Of a DNA stretch of 64,000 nt, positions 40,035-50,138 are shown piece after piece (within the stretch, counting starts at the first letter, position 1; every line of letters begins with the position of its first letter). The position numbers were made by a program, and so were the translations under genes. Under the pieces are notes generated by a model. That model saw only the letters and a list, made by a program, of their open reading frames with translations, ran no database searches and was not told the DNA's origin. Source of the stretch: Hyphomonas sp. (lineage in GTDB: Bacteria > Pseudomonadota > Alphaproteobacteria > Caulobacterales > Hyphomonadaceae); NCBI RefSeq assembly GCF_013823385.1, contig NZ_PNMA01000009.1, forward strand, positions 1 to 64,000, written 5' to 3'.

Positions 40035-40274
40035 GTTTTCATTCCCAAAATTACGAAGATGCGGCACCGGGGAGCGGGAAACTCTTCCAGTGATGGCCCC
40101 TCTTTCTCCGGCTCATTCCGGATAGTCGAGGACCGCACCTTGCTGTGAAGAGGCGCTCTTAAGCCTATCCTTGTGGAAAATTCAAGCGCTTGCATGCTGG
40201 AAGGTGCGCATAGGGCGCATTGCGCTGGGCTTAATGCACCTTACGGAGCAATGAGGCTATACAGCTAGCGTTCA

Positions 40275-40523
40275 TTACCGGTCTGAGGGCTTGCTTCTAT
40301 GACTTCGGCGTCGGGTAAAAAGCCAGCACAATCCGACAGTTGCGGCTGACCAAGGAATGAGGATCGCAAGAAACCATGAGAGGAAAACTAGCGAAGAGTA
40401 AGCAACATCCACGTTTCCGTCGAGAATGAACTCCCCCTGCATGTTGTGCCGCATTCCCGCATAGAGGCAAAAGCTCGCCCAAGCGGTAGAAAGAAGCACT
40501 CCCAAAGCTAGGAACTTTTTCAT
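40275..40523 (-). CDS. Small membrane protein, hypothetical
   Basis: 82 aa with two hydrophobic segments, isolated in an intergenic region. Confidence 0.45.
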   Translation of the reverse strand: MKKFLALGVLLSTAWASFCLYAGMRHNMQGEFILDGNVDVAYSSLVFLSWFLAILIPWSAATVGLCWLFTRRRSHRSKPSDR

Positions 40524-40684
40524 TCTAGATCATGCCTGCTGACAAGTTTCATGGTCGCCAACCAAACAGTTGGGCAAATAGTACGCCGCATTGATTGAAG
40601 CGCAATGTGCTTCATCTGGCCTCGGGTTGTACCTTTCTCCGGACCGCTTTAGGTACGCCGGAAAACTAGGGAGACACGGGTAAC

Positions 40685-41632
40685 ATGACCCTCGCATTCA
40701 TCTTTCCGGGGCAGGGCAGCCAGGAAATCGGCATGGGCAAGGCGCTGGCAGACGCCTTTCCGGCCGCCAGAGCCGTATTTGACGAAGTGGATGAGGCGCT
40801 CGGCCAGAAGCTGTCCGCCCTGATGTGGGAAGGCGACATTGCCGAGCTGACCCTGACGGCCAACACCCAGCCCGCCCTGATGGCCCATTCGGTGGCCGCG
40901 ATGCGGGCGCTGGAGGCCGGTTTCGGGATTTCGGCGAAGGACGCCGCCTTTGTGGCCGGCCATTCGCTGGGCGAGTATTCGGCGCTGGCCTCTGCCGGGG
41001 CGATTGGCGTGGGCGATACGGCCCGCCTGCTGCGCATTCGCGGCAATGCCATGCAATCGGCGGTGCAGCCGGGCCAGGGCGCCATGGCGGCGCTGCTGGG
41101 GGCCGATTACGATCAGGCGGAAGCGGCCTGCAAGGCGGGCCGCGAGACCGGTGGGGTGTGTGACATCGCCAATGACAACGCGCCGGGCCAGCTGGTGATC
41201 TCCGGCAGCAAGGCGGCGATTGATGCCGCCGTGGCCTGGGCGCAGGGCAATGGCGTGAAGAAGGCGATGGCGCTGAACGTGTCGGCCCCCTTCCATTGCG
41301 GGCTGATGCAGCCGGCGGCGGACGCCATGGCTGCGGCGCTGGCGGACGCCGAGATCAGGGCGCCGATGGTGCCGCTGGTGGCGAATGTGATGGCGAGCGC
41401 TGTCACCGACCCCGAGACGATCCGCCAGAATCTCGTAAAACAGGTCACCGGCCGGGTTCGCTGGACCGAGAGCGTGCAGTATATGGTCAGCCAGGGCGTC
41501 ACCACGACAGGGGAAGCCGGGGCAGGCAAGGTGCTGACCGTGATGCAGCGCCGGATCGAGAAGTCACTCAACGGCTTCACCCTCGGCACGCCTGAGGATC
41601 TGGAAGCCTTCGCCACAGCGATCAAAGGATAA
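40685..41632 (+). CDS. fabD: Malonyl-CoA:ACP transacylase
   Basis: 'FIFPGQGSQEIGMGKAL', 'GHSLGEYSALASAG'; first gene of the fab cluster. Confidence 0.97.
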   Translation: MTLAFIFPGQGSQEIGMGKALADAFPAARAVFDEVDEALGQKLSALMWEGDIAELTLTANTQPALMAHSVAAMRALEAGFGISAKDAAFVAGHSLGEYSALASAGAIGVGDTARLLRIRGNAMQSAVQPGQGAMAALLGADYDQAEAACKAGRETGGVCDIANDNAPGQLVISGSKAAIDAAVAWAQGNGVKKAMALNVSAPFHCGLMQPAADAMAAALADAEIRAPMVPLVANVMASAVTDPETIRQNLVKQVTGRVRWTESVQYMVSQGVTTTGEAGAGKVLTVMQRRIEKSLNGFTLGTPEDLEAFATAIKG

Positions 41633-41637
41633 GACCC

Positions 41638-42375
41638 ATGTTTGACCTGACCGGCCGCACGGCCCTTGTTACCGGCGCTTCGGGCGGCATTGGCCGGGCG
41701 ATTGCGCAGGCGCTTTCCGAAGCAGGCGCCAAGGTCGCCCTTTCCGGCACCCGCGAGGCGGTGCTGCAGGAAGTGGCCGCCACCCTCAAGGGCGAGACCG
41801 CCATTCTGCCCTGCAACCTGTCTGATCCGGCCGCCGTGGACGCGCTGGTGGGCCAGGCAGAGGCCGCCATCGGCCCGCTGGACATCCTGGTGGCGAATGC
41901 CGGCATCACCCGCGACAAGCTGCTCATCCAGATGAAGGATGAGGACTGGAGCGACGTGATCAATGTTAACCTGGGAAGCTATTTCCGCCTGACCAAATCA
42001 GCTGTGAGGGGAATGATGAAGCGCCGCCATGGCCGCATCATCGGAATCACCTCGGTTGTCGGGGTTACGGGGAATCCCGGACAGACAAATTATTGTGCCT
42101 CCAAGGCCGGCATGATCGGCTTTACCAAATCGATCGCCCAGGAGGTCGCCTCGCGCGGCATTACGGCCAACACGATTGCCCCCGGATTCATCGAATCGCC
42201 CATGACGGATGTGCTGCCGGAAGCCCAGAAAACGGCGCTTTTGGGGCAGATTCCGGCCGGAAGGCTGGGGGCAGGCGGCGACATTGCAGCCGCAGCAGTG
42301 TATCTTGCTTCGAATGAAGCGGCTTATGTCACCGGCCAGACGCTGCACGTAAATGGCGGCATGGCAATGATTTAA
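41638..42375 (+). CDS. fabG: 3-oxoacyl-ACP reductase
   Basis: '[18 protein letters not shown]', '[43 protein letters not shown]'. Confidence 0.96.
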   Translation: MFDLTGRTALVTGASGGIGRAIAQALSEAGAKVALSGTREAVLQEVAATLKGETAILPCNLSDPAAVDALVGQAEAAIGPLDILVANAGITRDKLLIQMKDEDWSDVINVNLGSYFRLTKSAVRGMMKRRHGRIIGITSVVGVTGNPGQTNYCASKAGMIGFTKSIAQEVASRGITANTIAPGFIESPMTDVLPEAQKTALLGQIPAGRLGAGGDIAAAAVYLASNEAAYVTGQTLHVNGGMAMI

Positions 42376-42488
42376 GCCCAGCAGTAGGGCATCAGACTAG
42401 GGCTTGGCGCTCATCCGTAGTGTGTGCTAGGCGCAACACCAATGGTTCGCATGAGGACCAGTCATCAGACATATCGAGAGAGGTATTC

Positions 42489-42722
42489 ATGTCTGACGTT
42501 TTTGAACGTGTGAAGAAAATCGTAGTCGAGAACCTCGACGTGGATGCGGACAAGGTCGTGGAAAGCGCAAGCTTCATCGATGACCTGGGTGCAGACTCGC
42601 TGGACCTCGTCGAACTCGTGATGGCTTTCGAAGAAGAGTTCAACATCGAGATCCCTGATGACGTGCAGGAGTCGATCCGTTCGGTCGGTGACGCCGTCTC
42701 GCACATCAAGGCTCACGTCTAA
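42489..42722 (+). CDS. acpP: Acyl carrier protein
   Basis: '[58 protein letters not shown]'; start trimmed from ORF 42420. Confidence 0.97.
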   Translation: MSDVFERVKKIVVENLDVDADKVVESASFIDDLGADSLDLVELVMAFEEEFNIEIPDDVQESIRSVGDAVSHIKAHV

Positions 42723-42737
42723 GACGCGGGGCCAAGG

Positions 42738-44024
42738 ATGTCGGAGCGTCGAGTCGTCATTACCGGTATCGGTATCGTGTCACCGCTTGCAAATGGCCGT
42801 GAGGCTACGTGGGAGCGGCTGATTGCCGGTAAATCCGGAGCAGGCAAGATTGACGCCTTCGATGCGTCCGACATGCCGTGCAAGATCGCCTTCCAGGTTC
42901 CGTGGGCCTCTGGCCGCGGCGGCGGGGCGGGCGATCCGCATGCCTTCGATCCTGACAAGGTGCTCTCCGCCAAGGAGCAGCGCCGGATCGACGAATTCAT
43001 TCTTTACGGGATCGCCGCTGCGGACGAAGCCCTCGAGGATTCCGGCTGGAAGCCGGAGACCGAAGAGGAAAAGGAACGTTCCGGCGTCATGATCGGCTCG
43101 GGCATCGGCGGCCTGGAATCGATCTATGATACGGCGATTACCCTGCACGAGCATGGCCCGCGCAAGGTCAGCCCGTTCTTCATTCCCTCGGCGCTGATCA
43201 ACCTGGCCTCCGGGCAGGTGTCCATCCGCCACGGCCTGAAGGGGCCCAACCATTCGGTGGTGACGGCCTGTGCCACCGGGGCTCACGCCATTGGCGATTC
43301 TGCCCGCCTGATTAAGTATGGCGATGCCGATGTCATGCTGGCGGGCGGCGCCGAAGCCGTGATCGGCCGGATTGGCATTGCCGGCTTCTGCGCGGCCAAG
43401 GCCATGTCCACCAATTTCAACGAGACGCCCGAAAAGGCCTCGCGCCCCTATGACAAGGACCGCGACGGCTTCGTGATGGGCGAAGGCGCGGCTGTTCTGG
43501 TGCTCGAAGAGTATGAGCACGCCAAGAAGCGCGGCGCGAAGATCTATGCCGAAGTCCTCGGCTATGGCCTGACGGGCGACGCCTACCACATCACGGCCCC
43601 TGCCGAGGGCGCCGAGGGCGGCTACCGTGCCATGAAGATGGCGCTGAAGAATGCCAAGATCGACCCGTCGGAGATCGATTATGTCAACGCGCACGGCACC
43701 TCCACGCCCAAGGGCGATGAAGGCGAGGCCGGCGCTGTCGAGCGGGCATTTGGCGATCACGCCAAGAACCTGTCGATGTCATCGACCAAATCGGCGGTCG
43801 GGCACCTGCTCGGCGCGGCTGGGGCGATCGAGGCGGCGTTCTGCGCCCTCGCGATTCGCGATCAGGTGATGCCGCCGACGCTGAACCTCGACAATCCGAG
43901 CTTCGAGACGGTGATCGACCTCATCCCGCACAAGGCCAAGAAGGGCCAGGTGCGCGCGGCCATGTCCAACAGCTTCGGCTTTGGCGGCACGAACGCCTCG
44001 CTGGTGCTGCGCAAGGTCGACTGA
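42738..44024 (+). CDS. fabF: 3-oxoacyl-ACP synthase II
   Basis: 'RRVVITGIGIVSPL', 'VVTACATGAHAIGDSARLI', 'NAHGTSTPKGD', 'SMSSTKSAVGHLLGAAGAIEA'. Confidence 0.96.
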   Translation: MSERRVVITGIGIVSPLANGREATWERLIAGKSGAGKIDAFDASDMPCKIAFQVPWASGRGGGAGDPHAFDPDKVLSAKEQRRIDEFILYGIAAADEALEDSGWKPETEEEKERSGVMIGSGIGGLESIYDTAITLHEHGPRKVSPFFIPSALINLASGQVSIRHGLKGPNHSVVTACATGAHAIGDSARLIKYGDADVMLAGGAEAVIGRIGIAGFCAAKAMSTNFNETPEKASRPYDKDRDGFVMGEGAAVLVLEEYEHAKKRGAKIYAEVLGYGLTGDAYHITAPAEGAEGGYRAMKMALKNAKIDPSEIDYVNAHGTSTPKGDEGEAGAVERAFGDHAKNLSMSSTKSAVGHLLGAAGAIEAAFCALAIRDQVMPPTLNLDNPSFETVIDLIPHKAKKGQVRAAMSNSFGFGGTNASLVLRKVD

Positions 44025-44056
44025 CGCCTCGCGCGAGCGTCTGACGCTTTTGAATA

Positions 44057-44087
44057 AACCGCTGGCTGTAAAGCCGGCGGTTTTTTC
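44057..44087 (+). terminator. Rho-independent terminator downstream of fabF
   Basis: AACCGCTGGCT-GTAA-AGCCGGCGGTT followed by TTTTTTCATTTT. Confidence 0.85.
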
Positions 44088-44227
44088 ATTTTGCCTGACA
44101 GCGCGCCGACTCATGGCAAGGTTCATGACATATCGGTTATTGCCTGATCCGGCTGCGGAGTATGCTTTTCGCAGGCCACATGGCCGGGTTAGAACTCCGC
44201 GCTGGGACACGCGAACAAGAGGCCTGC

Positions 44228-45265
44228 ATGGGATTCCTGAGAACGCTCCTTACCTGGGTGTTTGTGCTCGCATTCATTGCGGCCGCTGCGCTTGTGGCCG
44301 GCTGGGTGTGGATCAACAACGAGATGACCCGGCCGGGGCCTCTGCAGGACGAGATCGTCTTCATGGTGACGGAGGGCGACACGCTGACGGCGGTGGCCTC
44401 GCGGCTTGAAGAACAGGGCATCATCACCGATGGCCGCATCCTGCTGCTCAAGAGCCGGATCGACAAGGAGATGCAGGGCACCGTGCCCCATGTGAAGGTG
44501 GGCGAGTATGTTCTCGACCCCGGCATCAGCATGGCGGGCGTGCTGGCGATCCTCACCGAGGGCCGCTCCATTCTCCACAGGATCACCCTGCCGGAAGGGC
44601 GCACGACCGCGCAGCTACTGCGCATCATCGAGGCGCATGAGGCGCTGGTGGGCGATATGCCCGAAGTGTTGCCCGAGGAGGGCACGCTTCTTCCGGACAC
44701 CTATCTTTTCCACCGCGGCATGACGCGCCAGCAGCTGATCGACAAGGTGCAGAAGGCGCAGGCTGATGTGCTGGCAGAGCTGTGGCCGCAGCGGGCTGAG
44801 GGCCTGCTGCTGGAGACGCCGTATGAAGCGGTGATCCTGGCCTCCATCGTGGAGAAGGAAACGGGCATTGCGGAGGAGCGCGACGAGATTGCCGCCCTCT
44901 TCACCACGCGCCTCAAAAAGGGGATGCGCCTGCAGAGCGATCCGACGATCATCTATGGCATTTCGCAGGGCGAGCCGCTCTACAACAGCAAGGGCCAGCG
45001 CCGCACACTGCTCCGTTCCGAGATTGACCGGCATACCGAGTGGAACACCTATCAGATTGACGGCCTGCCCAAGACGCCGATCTGCAATCCGGGCCGGGAG
45101 GCGATCGCGGCTGTGCTGAACCCTCCGGATACGGAATATCTGTTTTTCGTGGCGGACGGGAAAGGCGGGCATCTCTTCGCCAGGACGCTGGCCGAACATA
45201 ACCGCAATGTTGCGGCTTACCGCGCCTATGAGCGCAGAGAAATCGAACGGGAGCGGTCTAACTGA
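44228..45265 (+). CDS. mltG: Endolytic murein transglycosylase MltG
   Basis: 'ASIVEKETGIAEERDEIAALFTTRLKKGMRLQSDPTIIYGI', 'YNTYQIDGLPKTPICNPG'-type motif (here 'WNTYQIDGLPKTPICNPGREAI'). Confidence 0.95.
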   Translation: MGFLRTLLTWVFVLAFIAAAALVAGWVWINNEMTRPGPLQDEIVFMVTEGDTLTAVASRLEEQGIITDGRILLLKSRIDKEMQGTVPHVKVGEYVLDPGISMAGVLAILTEGRSILHRITLPEGRTTAQLLRIIEAHEALVGDMPEVLPEEGTLLPDTYLFHRGMTRQQLIDKVQKAQADVLAELWPQRAEGLLLETPYEAVILASIVEKETGIAEERDEIAALFTTRLKKGMRLQSDPTIIYGISQGEPLYNSKGQRRTLLRSEIDRHTEWNTYQIDGLPKTPICNPGREAIAAVLNPPDTEYLFFVADGKGGHLFARTLAEHNRNVAAYRAYERREIERERSN

Positions 45266-46149
45266 TGGGCGCATTGTCTGGGATGACGGGGTTCGCGCGG
45301 GTGACCGGCGAAGCGGGCTGGGGCGGATGGGCCTGGGAGGCGAAAAGCGTCAATGGCCGCTCGCTGGATGTGCGGGTGAATGTGCCGCCGGGCGCCGAAG
45401 CGCTGGAGCGGGAGGTCAAGGCCATGGCGGCGGCGCGGTTCAATCGCGGCTCGCTGCAGGTGGGCCTGCGGATTGAGCTGTCTGCATCCGGCGCCAATGC
45501 CGTGATCAATGACGCGCTGCTGACCGAGCTGGCGCAGGCGGCGCGCAAGGTTTCGGGCCGTGAGCTGTCGTCCGAGGCGATTGCGACGCTGATGGGGGTG
45601 AAGGGCGTGGTCGATGCCGGCGCCACCTCCACGCGGGATGTGATGGACGAAGAGACGATCGCGGCGCTGACGGCGGGCGCGGCGCATGCGCTGGACGGGC
45701 TCGCCGAAGGGCGCCGGGCCGAGGGCGCGTCGCTGGAGACGCTGCTGGGCGATCTGCTGAATGAGATGGAGCGTCTGAAGGGCGAGGCCGAGACATTTGC
45801 GGGCGCCCAGCCAGAACTCATCCGCGCGAAGCTGACCAAGCAGCTGGAAGACCTCGACCGGGAAGGCAGGGTGGACGCCGAGCGCTATGCGGCAGAGGTG
45901 GCGCTGTCGGCGGCCAAGGCCGATGTGCGCGAGGAGCTGGACCGGCTGGCGGCGCATATCCGGACGGGCCGCGAGCTGCTGAAGGCAGGCTCGCCGGCGG
46001 GGCGGAAGCTGGATTTCCTGGCGCAGGAGCTGAACCGGGAAGCCAATACGCTCTGCTCGAAATCCCTCAGCCTCGATTTGACGAATGCCGGCCTTGGCCT
46101 CAAAGGGGTGATCGACCAGTTCAAGGAGCAATCGGCCAATGTCGAATAG
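45265..46149 (+). CDS. YicC family protein
   Basis: 'SGMTGFARV...WAWEAKSVNGRSLDVRVNVP' and C-terminal 'GRKLDFLAQELNREANTLCSKS...GVIDQFKEQSANVE'. Confidence 0.95.
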   Translation: MGALSGMTGFARVTGEAGWGGWAWEAKSVNGRSLDVRVNVPPGAEALEREVKAMAAARFNRGSLQVGLRIELSASGANAVINDALLTELAQAARKVSGRELSSEAIATLMGVKGVVDAGATSTRDVMDEETIAALTAGAAHALDGLAEGRRAEGASLETLLGDLLNEMERLKGEAETFAGAQPELIRAKLTKQLEDLDREGRVDAERYAAEVALSAAKADVREELDRLAAHIRTGRELLKAGSPAGRKLDFLAQELNREANTLCSKSLSLDLTNAGLGLKGVIDQFKEQSANVE

Positions 46150-46792
46150 CGGACATCCCAAGGACAGCGGCCACCGGCGCGGATTGATGCTGGTGCTGTC
46201 GAGCCCGTCGGGGGCGGGCAAGACGACGCTGTCGAAGATGCTGCTGGACGAGTTTCTCGATGTGAAGCTGTCGGTTTCGGCCACCACGCGCCCGCCGCGG
46301 CCGAACGAGGTGGACGGGAAGGACTATTACTTCAAGACGCCTGAAGAGTTTCACAAGATGATCGAGCGGCGCGAGTTTCTCGAATGGGCGCAGGTGTTTG
46401 ACAAGCATTACGGCACGCCGAAGGCCGACACGGTGGCGCGGCTTGAGGCGGGCGAGGACGTGCTGTTCGATGTGGACTGGCAGGGCGCCGACGCGCTGCA
46501 TGACCAGATGCCGAATGATGTGGTGTCGGTATTCATCCTGCCGCCGAGCATCGAGGCGCTGCAGGCGCGGCTGATGGGCCGGGAAGGCTCGACACCGGAA
46601 ATGGTGGCCCGCCGCATGGACGACGCCAAGCGCGAGATCATGCACTGGCGGCGCTATGACTATGTGATCGTCAATGACAAGCTGGAAGTGGCCTATCAGC
46701 GCCTCAAGCGTATTCTGCTGACGGAGCGTCTGAAGCGGCTGCGCCAGCTCGACCTTGAGGATCATGTGCGGGCGCTGCTGGGCGAGGCTTAG
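46139..46792 (+). CDS. gmk: Guanylate kinase
   Basis: 'LMLVLSSPSGAGKTTLSKMLL', 'SVSATTRPPRPNEVDGKDYYF', 'VLFDVDWQGADAL'. Confidence 0.97.
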   Translation: MSNSGHPKDSGHRRGLMLVLSSPSGAGKTTLSKMLLDEFLDVKLSVSATTRPPRPNEVDGKDYYFKTPEEFHKMIERREFLEWAQVFDKHYGTPKADTVARLEAGEDVLFDVDWQGADALHDQMPNDVVSVFILPPSIEALQARLMGREGSTPEMVARRMDDAKREIMHWRRYDYVIVNDKLEVAYQRLKRILLTERLKRLRQLDLEDHVRALLGEA

Positions 46793-46832
46793 CGTAGTAG
46801 CCCCTTCTCCCGAGGGAGAGGGGCTTCAGGGG

Positions 46833-47693
46833 CTAGGCGAGGCTTTCGGCGAGTTTGCGGAATTCGGCCTGGGTGAGCGTTTCGGCGCGGGCGGTGGGGT
46901 TGATGCCGCAGTCTTCCAGCCAGGCTTCAGCCTTCATGCCGCGCTTCTTGGCGAAGGGTTTGAGGGCGGCGCGCAGCATCTTGCGGCGCTGGCCGAAGGC
47001 GGCGCCGGCGATCTGTTCGAGAAGCGCGAGATGTTCGAAGCGTTCGCCGGGCGGCAGCGGCTCGAACTCCACCACGGCGCTGTCCACCTTCGGCGGCGGG
47101 CGGAAGGCGCCCGGCGGCAGGGTGAAGGCGATGCGGGGGCGGGTGACGGCCTGCGAGATGACGGCGAGGCGGCCATAGGCATCGGTATCGGGCCTCGCGC
47201 AGATGCGGTCCGCCACTTCCTTCTGGAACATCAGCGCCATGCGCCCGCGCCAGTCGCCGGCTTTGAGCCAGTCGATCAAAAGGGGCGTGCCGACATTGTA
47301 GGGAAGGTTGGCGATGATCATCACGGGCGTCTTCGCGCCCGCTTCGGTCAGCACCTTTTCCCAGTGAACCTTGCGGGCGTCGCGCGCGATCACCTGCAGC
47401 TTGCCGGATTTCGCTTCGGGCCAGCTGAGCAGCGCTTCGGAAAAGCGCGGATCGGTCTCCACGGCGATCAGCAGGGCGGGTTCCTCGTTCAGGATCGCGC
47501 GGGTGAGGCCGCCGGGGCCGGGGCCGACCTCTATGACGGTTTGCCCCTTGAGGGAGCCGGCGGCATTGGCGGCGCGCTTCAGGATGCTGGGATCAAACAG
47601 GAAGTGCTGGCCGAGCGCCTTGCGCGCCGGGGCGTCAGTGAGGGCGGGCGTTTCCCCGGTGTCCTCATCATAACTGTCGGTGTTGTCGCTCAT
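46833..47693 (-). CDS. rsmA: 16S rRNA (adenine1518-N6/adenine1519-N6)-dimethyltransferase
   Basis: 'KALGQHFLFDPSILKRAANAAGSLKGQTVIEVGPGPGGLTRAIL', 'MIIANLPYNVGTPLLIDWL'. Confidence 0.96.
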   Translation of the reverse strand: MSDNTDSYDEDTGETPALTDAPARKALGQHFLFDPSILKRAANAAGSLKGQTVIEVGPGPGGLTRAILNEEPALLIAVETDPRFSEALLSWPEAKSGKLQVIARDARKVHWEKVLTEAGAKTPVMIIANLPYNVGTPLLIDWLKAGDWRGRMALMFQKEVADRICARPDTDAYGRLAVISQAVTRPRIAFTLPPGAFRPPPKVDSAVVEFEPLPPGERFEHLALLEQIAGAAFGQRRKMLRAALKPFAKKRGMKAEAWLEDCGINPTARAETLTQAEFRKLAESLA

Positions 47694-48733
47694 GCGGCGT
47701 TCCTTGCGCGGTGGGCGGCCTGTTCGCGGGCGGCGTGGAGGGCCGCGATCAGGCTGTCAGGTTTGGCAGTGCCGGCGGCGGCCGCGTCATAGGCGGTGCC
47801 ATGGTCCGGGCTGGTGCGGATGAGGGGCAGGCCGAGCGTGGTGTTGACGCCGCCCCACATGTCCAGCGTCTTGACCGGGATCAGGCCCTGATCATGGGTC
47901 ATGGCGATGACCGCATCAAACCGCCCGGAGAGGGCTTCGGCAAACACCGTGTCGCCGGGGCGGGCATCGGAGATGTCGATGCCTTCGGCGCGCAGCCGGG
48001 CGGCGGCGGGATTGATGATCTCGATTTCCTCGCGGCCGATCGTGCCATCCTCGCCCGCATGAGGGTTGAGGCCGGTGAAGGCGAGGCGGGGGGCGGGCAG
48101 GCCGAAATTCTGTTTCAGGGCGGCGTGCGTGATGCGGGCGATGCGCGGCAGGCGGCCATCGGCCAGCGCGGCGGGCACGGCAGTGTAGGGCATATGGATG
48201 GTGGCGAGCGCCACGCGCAGGCCGCCGCCGGTGAGCATCATCACAGGCTCGGGCGCGGCCCGGCCTTCCGGCGCGCAGAGGTCTGCAATGAATTCGGTAT
48301 GGCCGGGAAAGCGGAAGCCCTGGCCATAGAGCAGCGCCTTGTTGATCGGGTTGGTGACCACCGCGCCGGCAAGGCCGCGCAGGGCGTGACCGGTGGCCAG
48401 CGTGATGGCGGCGATGATGCCGGCGGCGGTTTCCGGATCCGGCGTGCCGGGAGTGACGGGGCGGGCGTTTTCCAGCGCCAGAACCGGCAGGGCGCGCGGG
48501 AAGACGGCGGCCGCCTCTGCGGGCGCGGCGATGATTTCCACAGGCACGCCGGGGTAAAGCCCCGGCCAGCCGATGACATAAAAGGTGTTGGCGGGGTCAG
48601 CGTGCAGCGCCTTCCAGGCAGCCATGGTGATCTGCGGCCCGCAACCGGCCGGGTCGCCCATCGACAGGGCAAGGGGAAGTGCAGAGGGCGTGGTCACGCG
48701 CCGGGGTGTCGCGCCAATTGCGCGGCGGATCAA
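47690..48733 (-). CDS. pdxA: 4-hydroxythreonine-4-phosphate dehydrogenase
   Basis: 'PLALSMGDPAGCGPQITMAAW', 'GHTEFIADLC', 'AFTGLNPHAGEDGTIGREE', 'TMDHQGLIPVK'-type motif (here 'MTHDQGLIPVKTLDMWGGVNTTLGLPLIRTSPDHGTAYD'). Confidence 0.95.
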   Translation of the reverse strand: MIRRAIGATPRRVTTPSALPLALSMGDPAGCGPQITMAAWKALHADPANTFYVIGWPGLYPGVPVEIIAAPAEAAAVFPRALPVLALENARPVTPGTPDPETAAGIIAAITLATGHALRGLAGAVVTNPINKALLYGQGFRFPGHTEFIADLCAPEGRAAPEPVMMLTGGGLRVALATIHMPYTAVPAALADGRLPRIARITHAALKQNFGLPAPRLAFTGLNPHAGEDGTIGREEIEIINPAAARLRAEGIDISDARPGDTVFAEALSGRFDAVIAMTHDQGLIPVKTLDMWGGVNTTLGLPLIRTSPDHGTAYDAAAAGTAKPDSLIAALHAAREQAAHRARNAA

Positions 48734-48748
48734 GCGGTTTCGCCTGTC

Positions 48749-49996
48749 CTAGCGGTAGATGATGGTGGCGAGGCGGCGCGCGTTGCGCAGTTCGCGCTCG
48801 GAAATCATGTTGAGTTCGCGCGATTTCAGCGAGCCTTTGAGATCTTCGCGGGAGGGCAGCGCCTCGGCGCCATCTTCGCGGCGGCAGACATACATCACGG
48901 CGAGGCCGGAGCTGACCGCGAAAATCTCGGTCGGGCTGCCAACGTCTGCGGCCAGAACCAGGCTGCGGCCTTCGGGGCCAAGTTCCTCGACATTGATGTC
49001 GGTGATGTCCTGAGCGCGGAGGGTGGAGCGGGAGTTGGCGACGGACTGGACCTCATCGCAGCTTTTGATGCGGCTGATGGCTTCGGTGAGGGTGGCTTCG
49101 GCCCCGTCGGTGGCGACAAGGCGTTTGAGGTCCACGCGGGTGACCGGCTCGGCCGGTTCACGCTTGCCGCCGACCAGGATGATGTAGATGCCGTTGTCAG
49201 TCTGGACCGGCTCGAGAAGGCCGTTTCCGGAAGACGCGCGCACGGCGGCCGCAATGGCCGGATCAAGGTCGTCGGTGGTGACCCAGCCCATGTCGCCGCC
49301 AGCAGCCGAGGTGGGGGCGGAGGAAATACGCTGGGCGGCGACGCGGAAGTCGGCGCCCTGATTGAGCTGGGCGATGATGGATTGCGCTGCCGGCAGGGCC
49401 TCGGCCTTGGTGGCCTCATCGGGCGCATAGAGGAAGATTTCGCCGAGCCGGTACTGGGTCTTCCTGGAAGCGGCGCGCAGGCGGGAGAGCTGGTCGTCGA
49501 CCTGATTCTCGGAGATGCGGATACGGTTGCCATAGAGGCCGCTCATCAGGCGGTTCCAGGCGATTTCGGCGCGCATCTGCTCTTCCAGGCTGACCGGGTT
49601 GACGCCCGAGGCCGTCAGCTGCTGGCGCAGAACTTCGCCGGAAAGGCCCGCATCGGCGGCCATATCACGCACTGCGGCGTCGATTTCGCGGGGATCCACC
49701 TCGACCTTGTATTCCGCCACGCGATCAAGCTGGAGCTTTTCGTCGACCAGCTGTTCCAGCGCCTGGCTGGTGATCTGCTGCACCTGTTCCTGGGTGGGGT
49801 TGGCCGCGCCGATCGTCAGCAGCAGCAGACGGGCGCGCTGGCGCACATCGGAATAGGAGATGGGCTTGTCATTCACGATGGCGGCAATGCCTTCGAGGGT
49901 CTGCCGGTCTGATTCCTGCGCGCTGGCGGGCGACACCGGGGCGCTGAGCGCGCTGATCGCCGCAAAAGCTGCTGCCAAGAACACAACACGTACCAT
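48749..49996 (-). CDS. surA: Periplasmic peptidyl-prolyl isomerase/chaperone SurA-like
   Basis: 'IAAIVNDKPISYSDVRQRARLLLL', 'AAGGDMGWVTTDDLDP'; sits between pdxA and lptD in the canonical cluster. Confidence 0.9.
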   Translation of the reverse strand: MVRVVFLAAAFAAISALSAPVSPASAQESDRQTLEGIAAIVNDKPISYSDVRQRARLLLLTIGAANPTQEQVQQITSQALEQLVDEKLQLDRVAEYKVEVDPREIDAAVRDMAADAGLSGEVLRQQLTASGVNPVSLEEQMRAEIAWNRLMSGLYGNRIRISENQVDDQLSRLRAASRKTQYRLGEIFLYAPDEATKAEALPAAQSIIAQLNQGADFRVAAQRISSAPTSAAGGDMGWVTTDDLDPAIAAAVRASSGNGLLEPVQTDNGIYIILVGGKREPAEPVTRVDLKRLVATDGAEATLTEAISRIKSCDEVQSVANSRSTLRAQDITDINVEELGPEGRSLVLAADVGSPTEIFAVSSGLAVMYVCRREDGAEALPSREDLKGSLKSRELNMISERELRNARRLATIIYR

Positions 49997-50138
49997 ACGA
50001 CGTCTCCATGGCCCCCAGAACCGGGAAATTAAGCCTGTTTTTCGCTTGCCGACCTTACAAGTCTCGTCTCATCGCGCAACGCGCCGCTACAGTCATCAGC
50101 GAAGTTTGCTGCAGTTCGTTTTTTGTGTGGGAACCGGT

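Noticed and set aside
46801-46823. CCCCTTCTCCCGAGGGAGAGGGG between convergent gmk and rsmA
   Set aside because: Probably an ordinary bidirectional terminator or REP-like stem; imperfect and with no clear T-tract, so not listed as a feature.
47711-49912. 733-aa plus-strand ORF opposite pdxA and surA
   Set aside because: Antisense artefact crossing a gene boundary; the opposite strand encodes recognisable enzymes.
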